From the NCBI RefSeq assembly GCF_001999245.1, contig NZ_CP019630.1, positions 5,423,001 through 5,487,000 of the forward strand: a stretch of DNA of 64,000 nt. Direction: 5' to 3'. This document shows positions 36,601-46,668 of the stretch, piece after piece (position 1 is the first letter of the stretch; each line of letters begins with the position of its first letter). A program made the translations under genes and the position numbers. The notes under the pieces were generated by a model. The model saw nothing but the letters and a program-made list of their open reading frames with translations, did no database searches and was not told the origin of the DNA. The stretch comes from Roseibium algicola (lineage in GTDB: Bacteria; Pseudomonadota; Alphaproteobacteria; Rhizobiales; Stappiaceae).

Positions 36601-38136
36601 ATGAGCCAGCATGGCACGGCCCTGGATTATGTGTTGCTGACCCCGCAGGAGATGGCGAAAGCCGATCGACTGACCATTGAGGGGGGTGTTCCAGGTATCG
36701 AACTCATGGAGCGGGCCGGCCAGGCTGTGGCACGTGCTGCGGCGCGGATGGTTCCGGCTTCAGGTCGGATAGTCATTCTATGCGGTCCCGGCAACAATGG
36801 CGGTGACGGTTTCATTGCGGCGCGTTGTCTGGCGTCAGCCGGATACGACGTTGATGTCAGGTTGCTCAAAGCGCCCGATGCTCTGAAGGGGGATGCGCTT
36901 GAAGCCTTTCGGCGCATGGGGCTTTCTTATGCACTTTCTGTTGAGGGCGATCATATCGCGAGCGATCTAGGCGCTTTGTTGGATGGCGCCGATCTGATCG
37001 TGGATGCTCTCTTCGGGGCAGGGCTGGACCGCGCTTTAGGCGGAGCCGCCGAAGCTTTGGTGAAAGCTGTCAACAAGTGCGGCGCACCTGTTCTTGCCGT
37101 AGATCTTCCTTCCGGAGTTCAAGGCGCAGACGGTGTTGTCTGTGGCGAGGCCGTCAGTGCGCAAGAGACGGTCACGTTCTTTCGGCAAAAGCCGGGGCAT
37201 TTGCTTTATCCCGGTCGTCAAGCCTGTGGCCGGGTTACAGTGGCGCAAATTGGCATCGACGTAACCGTTCTCGATCAAATCGCGCCCGATACTTTTATCA
37301 ATGGGCCGGACCTCTGGCTTGACCATTGGCCACAAGTCGCGCTGACCGGTCACAAGTATTTCAAGGGGCACGCGGTTGTCTTTGGCGGTCCGGTCACGGC
37401 AACCGGCGCTGCGCGGTTGTCGGCTGGCGCTGCGCTGCGGGCGGGGGCGGGGCTCGTAACATTGGCGTCACCGCCGGATGCGCTCCTGGTCAACGCATGC
37501 CATCTGACGGCGGTAATGCTGAAGAAGATTGCCTCTGAAAACGGTATTCGCGATCTCTTGTCGGACAAGCGCCTCAACGCGGTACTGATCGGTCCGGGTT
37601 ATGGTGTTGGTGAAAAGACCCGATCTGCGGTAGCGGAGATCCTGGACAGTAACCGGGCAAGCGTATTCGATGCCGATGGTCTGACGAGTTGCGCCGTTGA
37701 TCGCGCTCCGTTTTTCGAAAGCATCAGGTCGCATAAGGCGGCGGTCGTTCTGACGCCGCATGAGGGAGAGTTTGCTCGCCTTTTCCCGGAACTTGCAGGT
37801 AGCAAGCTGACCCGTGCCAGGGAGGCAGCACGAATGTCCGGTGCTGTCGTGATTCTGAAGGGCCCGGACAGTGTTGTCGCTGCGCCGGATGGGCGTATGG
37901 CAATCAATTGCAACGCACCTCCATGGCTTGCAACGGCCGGGTCTGGTGATGTGCTTGCCGGAATTGTAGTTGGTCTGCTTGCGCAGGGTGTTTCCGGCTT
38001 CGAGGCGGCCGCAATGGCCGTCTGGCTACATGGCGAAGCAGGCCGCGAGGCCGGGCCGGGGCTGATCGCTGAAGATCTTGAGAGTGCCCTGAAACCCGCG
38101 CTTCGCGCACTTGTGGAGAAATCCGATTTACGGTGA
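36601..38136 (+). CDS. nnr: Bifunctional NAD(P)H-hydrate epimerase / ADP-dependent dehydratase
   Basis: Repairs hydrated NAD(P)H (NADHX): epimerisation, then ADP-dependent dehydration. 511 aa with two fused domains. The N-terminal YjeF_N epimerase (about 1-225) has CGPGNNGGDGFIAAR and VDALFGAGL; the C-terminal carbohydrate-kinase-like dehydratase (about 235-505) has HKYFKGHAVVFGG, the VLTPHEGEFARLF motif, VILKGPDSVVAAPDG and the nucleotide loop NAPPWLATAGSGDVLAG. Starts ATG 36601 with GGGA upstream. It is near glnBA, as in rhizobia. Confidence 0.96.
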   Translation: MSQHGTALDYVLLTPQEMAKADRLTIEGGVPGIELMERAGQAVARAAARMVPASGRIVILCGPGNNGGDGFIAARCLASAGYDVDVRLLKAPDALKGDALEAFRRMGLSYALSVEGDHIASDLGALLDGADLIVDALFGAGLDRALGGAAEALVKAVNKCGAPVLAVDLPSGVQGADGVVCGEAVSAQETVTFFRQKPGHLLYPGRQACGRVTVAQIGIDVTVLDQIAPDTFINGPDLWLDHWPQVALTGHKYFKGHAVVFGGPVTATGAARLSAGAALRAGAGLVTLASPPDALLVNACHLTAVMLKKIASENGIRDLLSDKRLNAVLIGPGYGVGEKTRSAVAEILDSNRASVFDADGLTSCAVDRAPFFESIRSHKAAVVLTPHEGEFARLFPELAGSKLTRAREAARMSGAVVILKGPDSVVAAPDGRMAINCNAPPWLATAGSGDVLAGIVVGLLAQGVSGFEAAAMAVWLHGEAGREAGPGLIAEDLESALKPALRALVEKSDLR

Positions 38137-38157
38137 GGCAGGGCACTGCTTTTTCCT

Positions 38158-38185
38158 TTGACGGGAAAATCAGCGATGCTATAGA
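38158..38185 (+). promoter_or_regulatory. Sigma-70-type promoter of tRNA-Leu
   Basis: TTGACG (38158-38163), 16 bp, TATAGA (38180-38185), 43 bp upstream of the mature tRNA 5' end. Confidence 0.6.
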
Positions 38186-38227
38186 GGCCCCGCTTCAATC
38201 GCAGGGTGGTTTGCCACTTGTTGCGAC

Positions 38228-38312
<85 letters not shown>

Positions 38313-38882
38313 TTCTTCAAAGTTATTTCCATCCTGTAGGCATTCGGCGCTTGTCGTTCGACGTTGTGCTTTTTGTCGAGAAGCCTCGTATTTGGTAGCC
38401 GGTTTTTAATCACCAAGCGTCAGGTCTGGTGGGGCACCGTTGACCGTGCGGAGTTGTTGCGCAGCGCAAATTTGCGCTCCGTGTGGCTTCAGCAGTGCGG
38501 GCCGGTCTGGTCAAGCTCTGGCCAAGCTCTGGTTTGGCGTGGTCTGGCATTTGGTTGTCAGCATCGGCGACGGGGAGCGCTTCTTAACCGCAGGCCGGCG
38601 AGGTTGGCGGAATTGGCTTCCGGCTCCTGGAAGAGACCAAATCCCTTGGTCGAAAGAGCTGATTTTAGGCGATTTACGCCAGCAAAACCCCGCTCTCCCC
38701 TTGACACTTTCGGGCCTACGCAGTATCGCGCTCCCATCGTGCGTCTTGGAGTCTCTTCAAGGCGATGCATGGCCGTTTGAACGCTCCCGGCAAAAGGGGA
38801 GTGCAGGCGATGTGGCACACGGGATTTTAAAAACGAAACCTCCGGGGCGGATTGCCGCTCGGGACCGAGGACGACAAAACCC
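38313..38882. other. 570-bp region between tRNA-Leu and tig
   Basis: No gene I can support; open frames here lack ribosome-binding sites and coding character. Near 38514-38545 the 9-mer AAGCTCTGG repeats twice in 20 bp. The tig promoter candidate lies at 38701-38729, leaving a ~150-nt leader that contains a CTCCC...GGGGAG hairpin (about 38791-38803). Confidence 0.5.
38701..38729 (+). promoter_or_regulatory. Candidate sigma-70 promoter of tig
   Basis: TTGACA (38701-38706), 17 bp, TATCGC (38724-38729). The -35 is perfect and preceded by CC as in alphaproteobacterial promoters; the -10 is only moderate. Confidence 0.5.
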
Positions 38883-40232
38883 ATGCAGGTAACCGAAACC
38901 CTCTCCGAGGGCCTCAAGCGTGAGCTGAAAATCGACATTCCGGCTGGTGATCTCGCCGCCAAGCTCGACGATTACATGGCCGACCTGAAATCCAAGGCCA
39001 ACATCAAGGGCTTCCGCCCTGGCAAGGTTCCGCTCGCCCATCTGAAAAAGATGTATGGCCGTCAGGCCATGGCCGAGATCCTGTCGAACACCATCCAGGA
39101 AACCACCCAGAAGGCTGTTGAGGAGCGCTCCGAGCGCCCGGCTCTGACCCCGGAAATCGATCTGCCGGAAGAAGATGCTGAGAAGATCATGGCTGGTGAC
39201 GCCGATCTTTCCTTCAAGATGACCTACGACATTCTGCCGAGCTTCGAGATCGTTGATTTCGCCGGTATCGAAATCGAGCGTCCGGTCGTTGAAATCGCTG
39301 AAGAAGAAGTCGACGAGCAAGTTTCCCAGATCGCCAAGAACAACGCACCGTTCAATGCGAAAGACGGCGCGGCTGCAGACGGCGACCGCGTGACCATGTC
39401 CTACCTGGGCAAGATCGACAGCGAGCCTTTTGAGGGCGGTGCCGACGAGAACGGCATGCTGGTTCTGGGTTCCGGTCAGTTCATCCCGGGCTTCGAAGAG
39501 CAGCTTGTTGGCGTCAAGGCTGGCGACGAGAAGGTCATCGAAGTGTCCTTCCCGGAAGAATATCCGGCTGCACATCTGGCCGGCAAGGCTGCCACTTTCG
39601 ACATCGTCGTCAAGGAAGTTGCCGCGCCGGGTGAAGCCAAGGTCGACGACGAGTTCGCTAAGAACCTCGGCCTTGAGTCTCTCGACAAGCTGAAGGAAAT
39701 CGTCCGCGGCCAAATCGAGGGCCAGTTCGGTCAGATGACTCGCCAGCGCGTGAAGCGTCAGCTGCTCGACAAGCTGGACGAGCATTATTCGTTCGATCTG
39801 CCGGAAAAACTGCTGAACTCCGAGTTCGACGTTGTCTGGCGCCAGGTCGAAGAAGACATGAAGCGCAACGAGAAGACCTTCGAAGACGAAGAGACCACGG
39901 AAGAAGAAGCGAAGGCGGAATACCGCAAGATCGCTGAGCGCCGTGTTCGTCTCGGCCTGGTTCTGTCCGAAATCGGTGAGCAGAACAACATCCAGGTGAC
40001 CGACGAAGAACTGCAGCGCGCTCTTTACGACCGCGTCCGCCAGTTCCCGGGCCAGGAACAGCAGGTGTTCGAGTTCTACAAGAACAACCAGCAGGCTCTG
40101 GCTTCCCTGCGTGCGCCGATCTACGAAGAAAAGGTCGTCGACTTCATGCTGGAGCTCGCCAAGGTGACCGACAAGACGGTGACCAAGGAAGAGCTGGAGA
40201 AGCTGGTCGCCGAGGAAGAAGACGAGGCTTAA
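38883..40232 (+). CDS. tig: Trigger factor, ribosome-associated chaperone and prolyl isomerase
   Basis: Binds at the ribosomal exit tunnel and shields nascent chains. 449 aa: N-terminal ribosome-binding domain with the signature GFRPGKVPLAHLKKMYG, FKBP-type PPIase domain (about 155-240; DGDRVTMSYLGKIDS and the VLGSGQFIPGFEEQLVG segment), and a helical C-terminal chaperone domain with an acidic end (VAEEEDEA). It is first in the tig-clpP-clpX-lon-hup series that is conserved across proteobacteria. A terminator separates it from clpP. Confidence 0.98.
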   Translation: MQVTETLSEGLKRELKIDIPAGDLAAKLDDYMADLKSKANIKGFRPGKVPLAHLKKMYGRQAMAEILSNTIQETTQKAVEERSERPALTPEIDLPEEDAEKIMAGDADLSFKMTYDILPSFEIVDFAGIEIERPVVEIAEEEVDEQVSQIAKNNAPFNAKDGAAADGDRVTMSYLGKIDSEPFEGGADENGMLVLGSGQFIPGFEEQLVGVKAGDEKVIEVSFPEEYPAAHLAGKAATFDIVVKEVAAPGEAKVDDEFAKNLGLESLDKLKEIVRGQIEGQFGQMTRQRVKRQLLDKLDEHYSFDLPEKLLNSEFDVVWRQVEEDMKRNEKTFEDEETTEEEAKAEYRKIAERRVRLGLVLSEIGEQNNIQVTDEELQRALYDRVRQFPGQEQQVFEFYKNNQQALASLRAPIYEEKVVDFMLELAKVTDKTVTKEELEKLVAEEEDEA

Positions 40233-40239
40233 GGTCAAT

Positions 40240-40269
40240 CCGCTTTCGGGGGAGTGCTCTCGAAAGCGG
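40240..40269 (+). other. Stem-loop after the tig stop codon
   Basis: 9-bp perfect inverted repeat CCGCTTTCG / CGAAAGCGG with a 12-nt loop, starting 7 bp after the stop. No T-run, so probably a 3'-end stabiliser and not a terminator. Confidence 0.5.
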
Positions 40270-40364
40270 CCAGATTGGCTGGTCGGTTTTCCCGTCTATC
40301 CCCAGATGTGGCCGCAGATTTAACCTTGCATTCACGCCGCATCTGTCATGACTTTGCGTTGAGG

Positions 40365-40398
40365 GCGACATCCCATATATACGGGGTGTCGCTTTTTT
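40365..40398 (+). terminator. Rho-independent terminator of tig
   Basis: Stem GCGACATCCC / GGGGTGTCGC (10 bp with one G-U pair), 8-nt loop ATATATAC, then six T residues. The loop and its surroundings also read as a weak -35/-10 (TTGCGT-N16-TATATA), but the terminator interpretation is stronger. Confidence 0.85.
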
Positions 40399-40442
40399 CG
40401 AGTCAGGCCCTGAATCGATGCGCTTCATGGCCTGTTTCCTGT

Positions 40443-40457
40443 CTGGAGATTCTCCAG
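40443..40457. repeat. Perfect 15-bp palindrome in the clpP leader
   Basis: CTGGAGA-T-TCTCCAG, 28 bp before the clpP start. It could be an operator or an mRNA hairpin close to the ribosome-binding site. No regulator recognised. Confidence 0.5.
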
Positions 40458-40484
40458 GCAACATCTCAAGCATATGGATGAGGT

Positions 40485-41120
40485 ATGAAGGATCCTGTCG
40501 ATATCTACATGAACACTCTCGTGCCGATGGTTGTCGAGCAGACCAACCGGGGAGAGCGGGCCTTCGATATCTATTCGCGCCTGCTGAAGGAGCGCATCAT
40601 CTTCCTGACCGGCCCGGTCGAGGATCACGTGGCAACCCTGGTATGCGCACAGCTTCTGTATCTGGAAGCTGAAAACCCGACCAAAGAGATCGCGATCTAC
40701 ATCAATTCGCCGGGAGGTCTCGTGACCTCCGGTCTTGCGATCTATGACACCATGCAGTTCATCCGCCCGGCTGTGTCGACGCTCTGCATCGGCCAGGCAG
40801 CCTCCATGGGCTCGCTTCTGCTTGCCGCAGGCGAGAAAGACATGCGCTATATCCTGCCGAACGCGCGGGTCATGGTGCATCAGCCGTCCGGCGGGTTCCG
40901 CGGTCAGGCTGCCGACATCATGCTTCATGCACAGGAAATCCTGGCCATGAAGCGCCGGCTGAATGAAATCTACGTGAAGCACACCGGACGCACCCTCGAC
41001 CAGGTCGAGGAGGCGCTGGAACGTGACAACTTCATGACCGCTGACAAAGCTAAGGAATTCGGGATCGTCGACAAGGTGATCACCGACCGCAACACGCTTG
41101 GCGGCGACGAAGAGAAGTGA
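40485..41120 (+). CDS. clpP: ATP-dependent Clp protease proteolytic subunit
   Basis: Tetradecameric serine peptidase chamber that works with ClpX (next gene) and ClpA. 211 aa. Catalytic triad S107 (GQAASMGS), H132 (MVHQPSGGF) and D181. The N-terminal [20 protein letters not shown] is the rhizobial type, giving confidence in the start at 40485 although GAGGT lies unusually close to it. It probably starts its own transcript after the tig terminator. Confidence 0.98.
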   Translation: MKDPVDIYMNTLVPMVVEQTNRGERAFDIYSRLLKERIIFLTGPVEDHVATLVCAQLLYLEAENPTKEIAIYINSPGGLVTSGLAIYDTMQFIRPAVSTLCIGQAASMGSLLLAAGEKDMRYILPNARVMVHQPSGGFRGQAADIMLHAQEILAMKRRLNEIYVKHTGRTLDQVEEALERDNFMTADKAKEFGIVDKVITDRNTLGGDEEK

Positions 41121-41129
41121 GGGACTTAC

Positions 41130-41170
41130 CCGGCTTTAATCATGGATTGAATTTCCACGCTTAAAGCCGG
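41130..41170 (+). other. Stem-loop between clpP and clpX
   Basis: 10-bp perfect inverted repeat CCGGCTTTAA / TTAAAGCCGG with a 21-nt loop, 10 bp after the clpP stop. No T-run follows, so it may be an mRNA processing or attenuation element and not a strong terminator. Confidence 0.5.
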
Positions 41171-41356
41171 AAAATCCCCAGGTGATGCCGGGTTTTCATC
41201 TTCGCCTTAAACCTATATTGATTTTTAATGGCGAAGCATGATGACATTACATGGTGAGGTGGCGACTGTGCGCCGCTTCAGAACCGGTTCAGTCATAATT
41301 TGGCCGCAACCGGAGAGATAAGGGGAAACACTCCCCGTAAACGCGAGGTTGACTAC

Positions 41357-42622
<1,266 letters not shown>

Positions 42623-42654
42623 GGCACTGAAGGCTGTTTCAAGAAACCGTGAAT

Positions 42655-42687
42655 AAATGCCGCTCAACTTGAGCGGCATTTTGTTTT
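42655..42687 (+). terminator. Rho-independent terminator of clpX
   Basis: Long symmetric stem AAATGCCGCTCAA / TTGAGCGGCATTT followed by TTGTTTTT. Confidence 0.9.
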
Positions 42688-42774
42688 TGGGCGGTCATGC
42701 GCTTGTTCGGGGCCGTTTTCCACTGGTGCAATGAGTCGTCAACAGACAAGACTTGTGGGCAGCAACCGATTGCC

Positions 42775-42797
42775 TTGACACCGACAGGTCTGGTGTC
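42775..42797 (+). promoter_or_regulatory. Candidate lon promoter element with overlapping inverted repeat
   Basis: A perfect TTGACA (42775-42780) overlaps a 6-bp inverted repeat GACACC-N9-GGTGTC (42777-42797). The matching -10 is not clear, so the promoter call is tentative; the repeat could be an operator. Confidence 0.35.
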
Positions 42798-42954
42798 CAC
42801 CTAATAGACCTAAGGACGGCTTATGCGGATTGTCGGCGCGCCCATCTGGGGTGCCGTGATCTGGCCTTCAGGACCTACCGGTTCGGAGCCGTTTTCCAGT
42901 GTTTTGGCTGCCTTTTACCGAGTGGGGCCGGGACACGCTGAGAAAGGAAAAAAA

Positions 42955-45384
42955 ATGAGCGACGCAGAAATTCGCGCCACAGATCAGGACAGCACGTCTG
43001 TCTACCCCGTCTTGCCCCTGCGCGACATCGTTGTCTTCCCGCATATGATCGTGCCGCTGTTTGTCGGCCGCGAGAAGTCAATCAAGGCGCTCGAAGAGGT
43101 GATGACCACCGACAAGCACATTCTTCTGGCAACTCAGATGAATGCAGCTGACGACGATCCCAAGCCTGACCAGATCTACAATGTCGGCACGCTCGCGACC
43201 GTGCTGCAGCTCCTCAAGCTGCCCGACAATACGGTCAAGGTTCTAGTGGAAGGCGGTGCCCGTGCACAGATCGGCGAATACACCGACCGTGCCGACTATT
43301 TCGAGGCCTCCGCAACGGTTCTGCCGGAGCGCGATGGCGAGAACATCGAAGTGGAAGCACTTGCGCGCTCGGTCGTGTCCGAGTTCGAGAACTACGTGAA
43401 ACTGAACAAGAAGGTTTCGCCGGAAGTTCTGGGCGCGATCAACCAGATCGACGATTATTCCAAGCTCGCCGACACGGTAGCTTCCCATCTTGCGATCAAG
43501 ATTCCGGAAAAGCAGGAAATCCTTGGCGTCGTTTCCGTCGCCGAGCGGCTTGAGCGCGTCCTGGGCATGATGGAGAGCGAAATCTCCGTCCTGCAGGTGG
43601 AAAAGCGTATCCGTTCCCGCGTCAAGCGGCAGATGGAGAAGACCCAGCGCGAGTACTATCTGAATGAGCAGATGAAGGCCATTCAGAAGGAGCTTGGCGA
43701 CAGCGAGGACGGCCGCGACGAGGTTGCCGAACTCGAAGACAAGATCAAGAAGACCAAGCTGACCAAGGAAGCACGCGAGCGCGCTGCGGCCGAAATCAAG
43801 AAGCTGAAACAGATGAGCCCGATGTCCGCGGAAGCGACCGTCGTGCGGAACTATCTGGATTGGCTGATAGGCATTCCGTGGAACAAGAAGTCCAAGGTCA
43901 AGCACGACCTGGCCTTCTCCGAAAAGGTTCTCGACACCGACCACTATGGCCTTGAAAAGGTCAAGGAACGGATCGTGGAGTATCTGGCGGTCCAGAGCCG
44001 GGCCAACAAGTTGCGTGGTCCGATCCTGTGTCTCGTTGGTCCTCCAGGCGTCGGCAAGACCTCGCTCGGCAAGTCGATTGCGAAGGCGACCGGCCGTGAA
44101 TTCGTACGCATGTCGCTCGGCGGTGTGCGGGACGAAGCGGAAATCCGTGGTCACCGCCGTACTTACATCGGCTCGATGCCCGGCAAGGTCATTCAGTCGA
44201 TGAAGAAGGCCAAGAAGTCCAATCCGCTGTTCCTGCTCGATGAAATCGACAAGATGGGCATGGACTTCCGCGGCGACCCGTCATCGGCTCTGCTGGAAGT
44301 GCTGGATCCGGAACAGAACTCGTCCTTCATGGACCACTATCTGGAGGTCGAATACGACCTTTCGGATGTGATGTTCGTGACCACGGCGAACACGCTGAAC
44401 ATTCCGGGTCCGCTGATGGACCGTATGGAAGTGATCCGCATCGCCGGTTACACGGAAGAGGAAAAGGTGGAAATCTGCCGCCGTCACCTCATCCCGAAAG
44501 CCGAGAAGGATCATGGCCTGCGCGAAGGTGAGTTCACCATCGAGGATGAAGCACTTCACTTCATCGTGCGTCGCTACACCCGCGAAGCCGGTGTGCGTAA
44601 CCTTGAACGTGAAATGGCGACCCTGGCCCGTAAAGCGGTCAAGGACATCCTGATGAGCGACAAGGAAAGCATCACGGTGACCAGCGAGGTCGTCGAGAAA
44701 TACCTTGGTGTGCCGCGGTATCGCTACGGCGAAGCCGAACTGGAAGACCAGGTCGGTGTGGTTACCGGCCTTGCCTGGACCGAAGTCGGCGGTGAGCTTC
44801 TCACCATCGAAGGCGTGATGATGCCCGGCAAGGGCAAGATGACCGTCACCGGCAACCTGAAGGACGTGATGAAGGAATCGATTTCTGCGGCGGCATCTTA
44901 TGTCCGCTCGCGTGCGATCGATTACGGCATTGAACCGCCGACCTTCGAAAAGAAGGACATTCACGTTCACGTTCCGGAAGGGGCAACCCCGAAGGACGGT
45001 CCGTCCGCAGGTATCGCGATGGCTACCGCTGTGATCTCGACCATGACCGGCATTCCGGTTCGCCGGGATGTTGCCATGACAGGTGAAATCACCCTGCGTG
45101 GTCGCATTCTGCCGATCGGTGGTCTGAAGGAGAAGTTGCTTGCTGCCCTTCGTGGCGGAATCAAGCTGGTTATGATCCCGGAAGACAACGCCAAGGATCT
45201 GGCGGATATCCCGGACTCGGTCAAGAACTCGCTTGAGATCATCCCGGTTTCGGGCATGGAAGAAGTGCTGAAAAACGCTCTTGTTCGCTTGCCGGAGGCC
45301 ATCGAATGGGATGAGTCAGCTCACGAAGCTGCAACCAAGGCGCGAGAAAAGGACGACGACACCTCCGGTGTTCTTGCCCACTAA
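42955..45384 (+). CDS. lon: ATP-dependent Lon protease
   Basis: AAA+ serine protease that removes misfolded and regulatory proteins. 809 aa from ATG 42955, which has AGGAAA upstream; the frame is open to 42823 but the extra residues are unrelated to Lon. N-terminal substrate domain ([21 protein letters not shown]), helical linker, Walker [10 protein letters not shown], Walker B FLLDEID and a protease domain with the catalytic Ser in [12 protein letters not shown] and Lys downstream ([16 protein letters not shown]). A terminator follows at 45411. Confidence 0.98.
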   Translation: MSDAEIRATDQDSTSVYPVLPLRDIVVFPHMIVPLFVGREKSIKALEEVMTTDKHILLATQMNAADDDPKPDQIYNVGTLATVLQLLKLPDNTVKVLVEGGARAQIGEYTDRADYFEASATVLPERDGENIEVEALARSVVSEFENYVKLNKKVSPEVLGAINQIDDYSKLADTVASHLAIKIPEKQEILGVVSVAERLERVLGMMESEISVLQVEKRIRSRVKRQMEKTQREYYLNEQMKAIQKELGDSEDGRDEVAELEDKIKKTKLTKEARERAAAEIKKLKQMSPMSAEATVVRNYLDWLIGIPWNKKSKVKHDLAFSEKVLDTDHYGLEKVKERIVEYLAVQSRANKLRGPILCLVGPPGVGKTSLGKSIAKATGREFVRMSLGGVRDEAEIRGHRRTYIGSMPGKVIQSMKKAKKSNPLFLLDEIDKMGMDFRGDPSSALLEVLDPEQNSSFMDHYLEVEYDLSDVMFVTTANTLNIPGPLMDRMEVIRIAGYTEEEKVEICRRHLIPKAEKDHGLREGEFTIEDEALHFIVRRYTREAGVRNLEREMATLARKAVKDILMSDKESITVTSEVVEKYLGVPRYRYGEAELEDQVGVVTGLAWTEVGGELLTIEGVMMPGKGKMTVTGNLKDVMKESISAAASYVRSRAIDYGIEPPTFEKKDIHVHVPEGATPKDGPSAGIAMATAVISTMTGIPVRRDVAMTGEITLRGRILPIGGLKEKLLAALRGGIKLVMIPEDNAKDLADIPDSVKNSLEIIPVSGMEEVLKNALVRLPEAIEWDESAHEAATKAREKDDDTSGVLAH

Positions 45385-45410
45385 TCGCGACATTGCAGCG
45401 CACAAATTGG

Positions 45411-45441
45411 AAAGCCCCGGGAAAACCGGGGCTTTTCTTTT
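45411..45441 (+). terminator. Rho-independent terminator of lon
   Basis: Stem AAAGCCCCGG / CCGGGGCTTT, loop GAAAA, then TTTTCTTTT. Confidence 0.93.
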
Positions 45442-45571
45442 GAATAATCGGTCAAAATGGCTGTTTTCTGCGAAAAAACCACTTGCGTTTCAGTTCAATT
45501 CAACCGAATTTCGCGCAACGGCGCTGACAGGAATCGTCGGCACTCTGCCGTTTCTTAGAAAGGTATCTGCT

Positions 45572-45847
45572 ATGAATAAGAACGATCTGATCGCAGCTGT
45601 TGCAGAAAAGACCGGCCTCACCAAGGCGCAGGCAGGCGAAGCAGTTGACGCAACTTTCGAAGCTGTCACCTCTACGCTGAAGAGCGGCGACGAAGTCCGC
45701 ATCATCGGCTTTGGTAACTTCACCGTTTCCGAACGTGCAGCAACCGAAGGCCGTAACCCGCGGACTGGCGAAACGATCCAGATCCCGGCTTCTAAGACGC
45801 CGAAGTTCAAGGCCGGCAAAGGCCTGAAGGACGCCGTGAACGCCTAA
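45572..45847 (+). CDS. hup: DNA-binding protein HU
   Basis: 91-aa histone-like protein that bends and compacts DNA. Starts [18 protein letters not shown]; the arm motif [21 protein letters not shown] carries the DNA-intercalating NPRTG proline. ATG 45572 has AGAAAGG upstream. Downstream of lon, as usual in proteobacteria, but with its own terminator-bounded unit. Confidence 0.98.
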   Translation: MNKNDLIAAVAEKTGLTKAQAGEAVDATFEAVTSTLKSGDEVRIIGFGNFTVSERAATEGRNPRTGETIQIPASKTPKFKAGKGLKDAVNA

Positions 45848-45874
45848 TAGCGCTCACGAGCGATTTCTTCGCTC

Positions 45875-45907
45875 AACCCCGTATCCGGAAACGGATGCGG
45901 GGTTTTT
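45875..45907 (+). terminator. Rho-independent terminator of hup
   Basis: 13-bp stem AACCCCGTATCCG / CGGATGCGGGGTT (one T-G pair) with a GAAA tetraloop, then five T residues. Confidence 0.93.
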
Positions 45908-46009
45908 CCTTGCCTGTTTTCTATTTTTGATTGAGCTCTGGCGAATTGCCATTCCCACATTATATTGCGTTTGTCGTGAGGTGATGCCAATTGCTCGACA
46001 GGATTTGGA

Positions 46010-46666
46010 ATGTCACTGCAAGCCTTGATCCGCAGGCGCCAACGCGCGCTATTTGATGCCTGGGTCCGTGACCCCCTGGTGCAGGTTCAGGTGGAACACC
46101 CCGAGGCACTTGGACGCCTCGTGTTCCTCGACGATTTCGACGAGGACGTCCAGACCGGAAAAGCCGGGAGAAGCAGCCTGAAGAACGTAGCCATCGTGCA
46201 GAAACCCGGCAACGCGGACGAAAATGCCAGCGTGTGGGTGAGGGCGGTGTATTCGTCCTATCAGAAAGCCTGGCTGCGCTTTGTCGAGCAGGTCTATGGC
46301 ATCAAAGCCGCGCCGTCGGATCTTGCCGGGTACAATATCGACCACCTGCTCAACAAGGCACGTAGTCCCAATAAAGCCGGGTTCATTCGCATCGAAGCCA
46401 TCAACGATGCCGTTAATCAGGCGTGGGGCGGTTTGTTCGAGCGAGCAGCTAGCAATCCAGAATTCAGTGCCAATCAGAATCGCCTTCGCCGGACGATGTC
46501 CTGGATCATCGCCGCCAAACTCATGGATCAGCCGCCGCCAAGAGGACCGAACGACCAGCAGGGGATTGCCCGTCTGGTGCAGTTCTTCAATCAGAACGGA
46601 CTTGCCGCGGACAACCCGCAGCGCGGGCTCACCGACATGCTCCAGTTCGCCTATAAGTTCCAATAG
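46010..46666 (+). CDS. Unrecognised 218-aa protein with a conserved-looking YNIDHLLNKAR motif
   Basis: I do not recognise this family with confidence. The protein starts MSLQALIRRRQRALFDAW, is soluble and has no signal peptide. The middle carries Y108-N-I-D-H112-L-L-N115-K-A-R, then F-I-R127-I-E-A-I, V-N136-Q-A-W-G and E144. Clustered Asp-His-Asn followed by Arg and Asn is the sort of pattern seen in nuclease or toxin-type catalytic domains, but this is only a hint. The C-terminal part includes a Pro-rich loop (MDQPPPRGPNDQQG). It stands alone between hup and the convergent amine oxidase, with no immunity-like partner. Confidence 0.75.
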   Translation: MSLQALIRRRQRALFDAWVRDPLVQVQVEHPEALGRLVFLDDFDEDVQTGKAGRSSLKNVAIVQKPGNADENASVWVRAVYSSYQKAWLRFVEQVYGIKAAPSDLAGYNIDHLLNKARSPNKAGFIRIEAINDAVNQAWGGLFERAASNPEFSANQNRLRRTMSWIIAAKLMDQPPPRGPNDQQGIARLVQFFNQNGLAADNPQRGLTDMLQFAYKFQ

Positions 46667-46668
46667 AC

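Noticed and set aside
38600..38640. tRNA-like fragment (GGCGGAATTGGC) after tRNA-Leu
   Set aside because: Only about a dozen bases resemble a tRNA-Leu D-arm; no acceptor, anticodon or T-arm follows.
38757..40238. 493-codon minus-strand frame opposite tig
   Set aside because: Mirror of the trigger factor gene; Leu/Asp-rich composition is an artefact of antisense reading.
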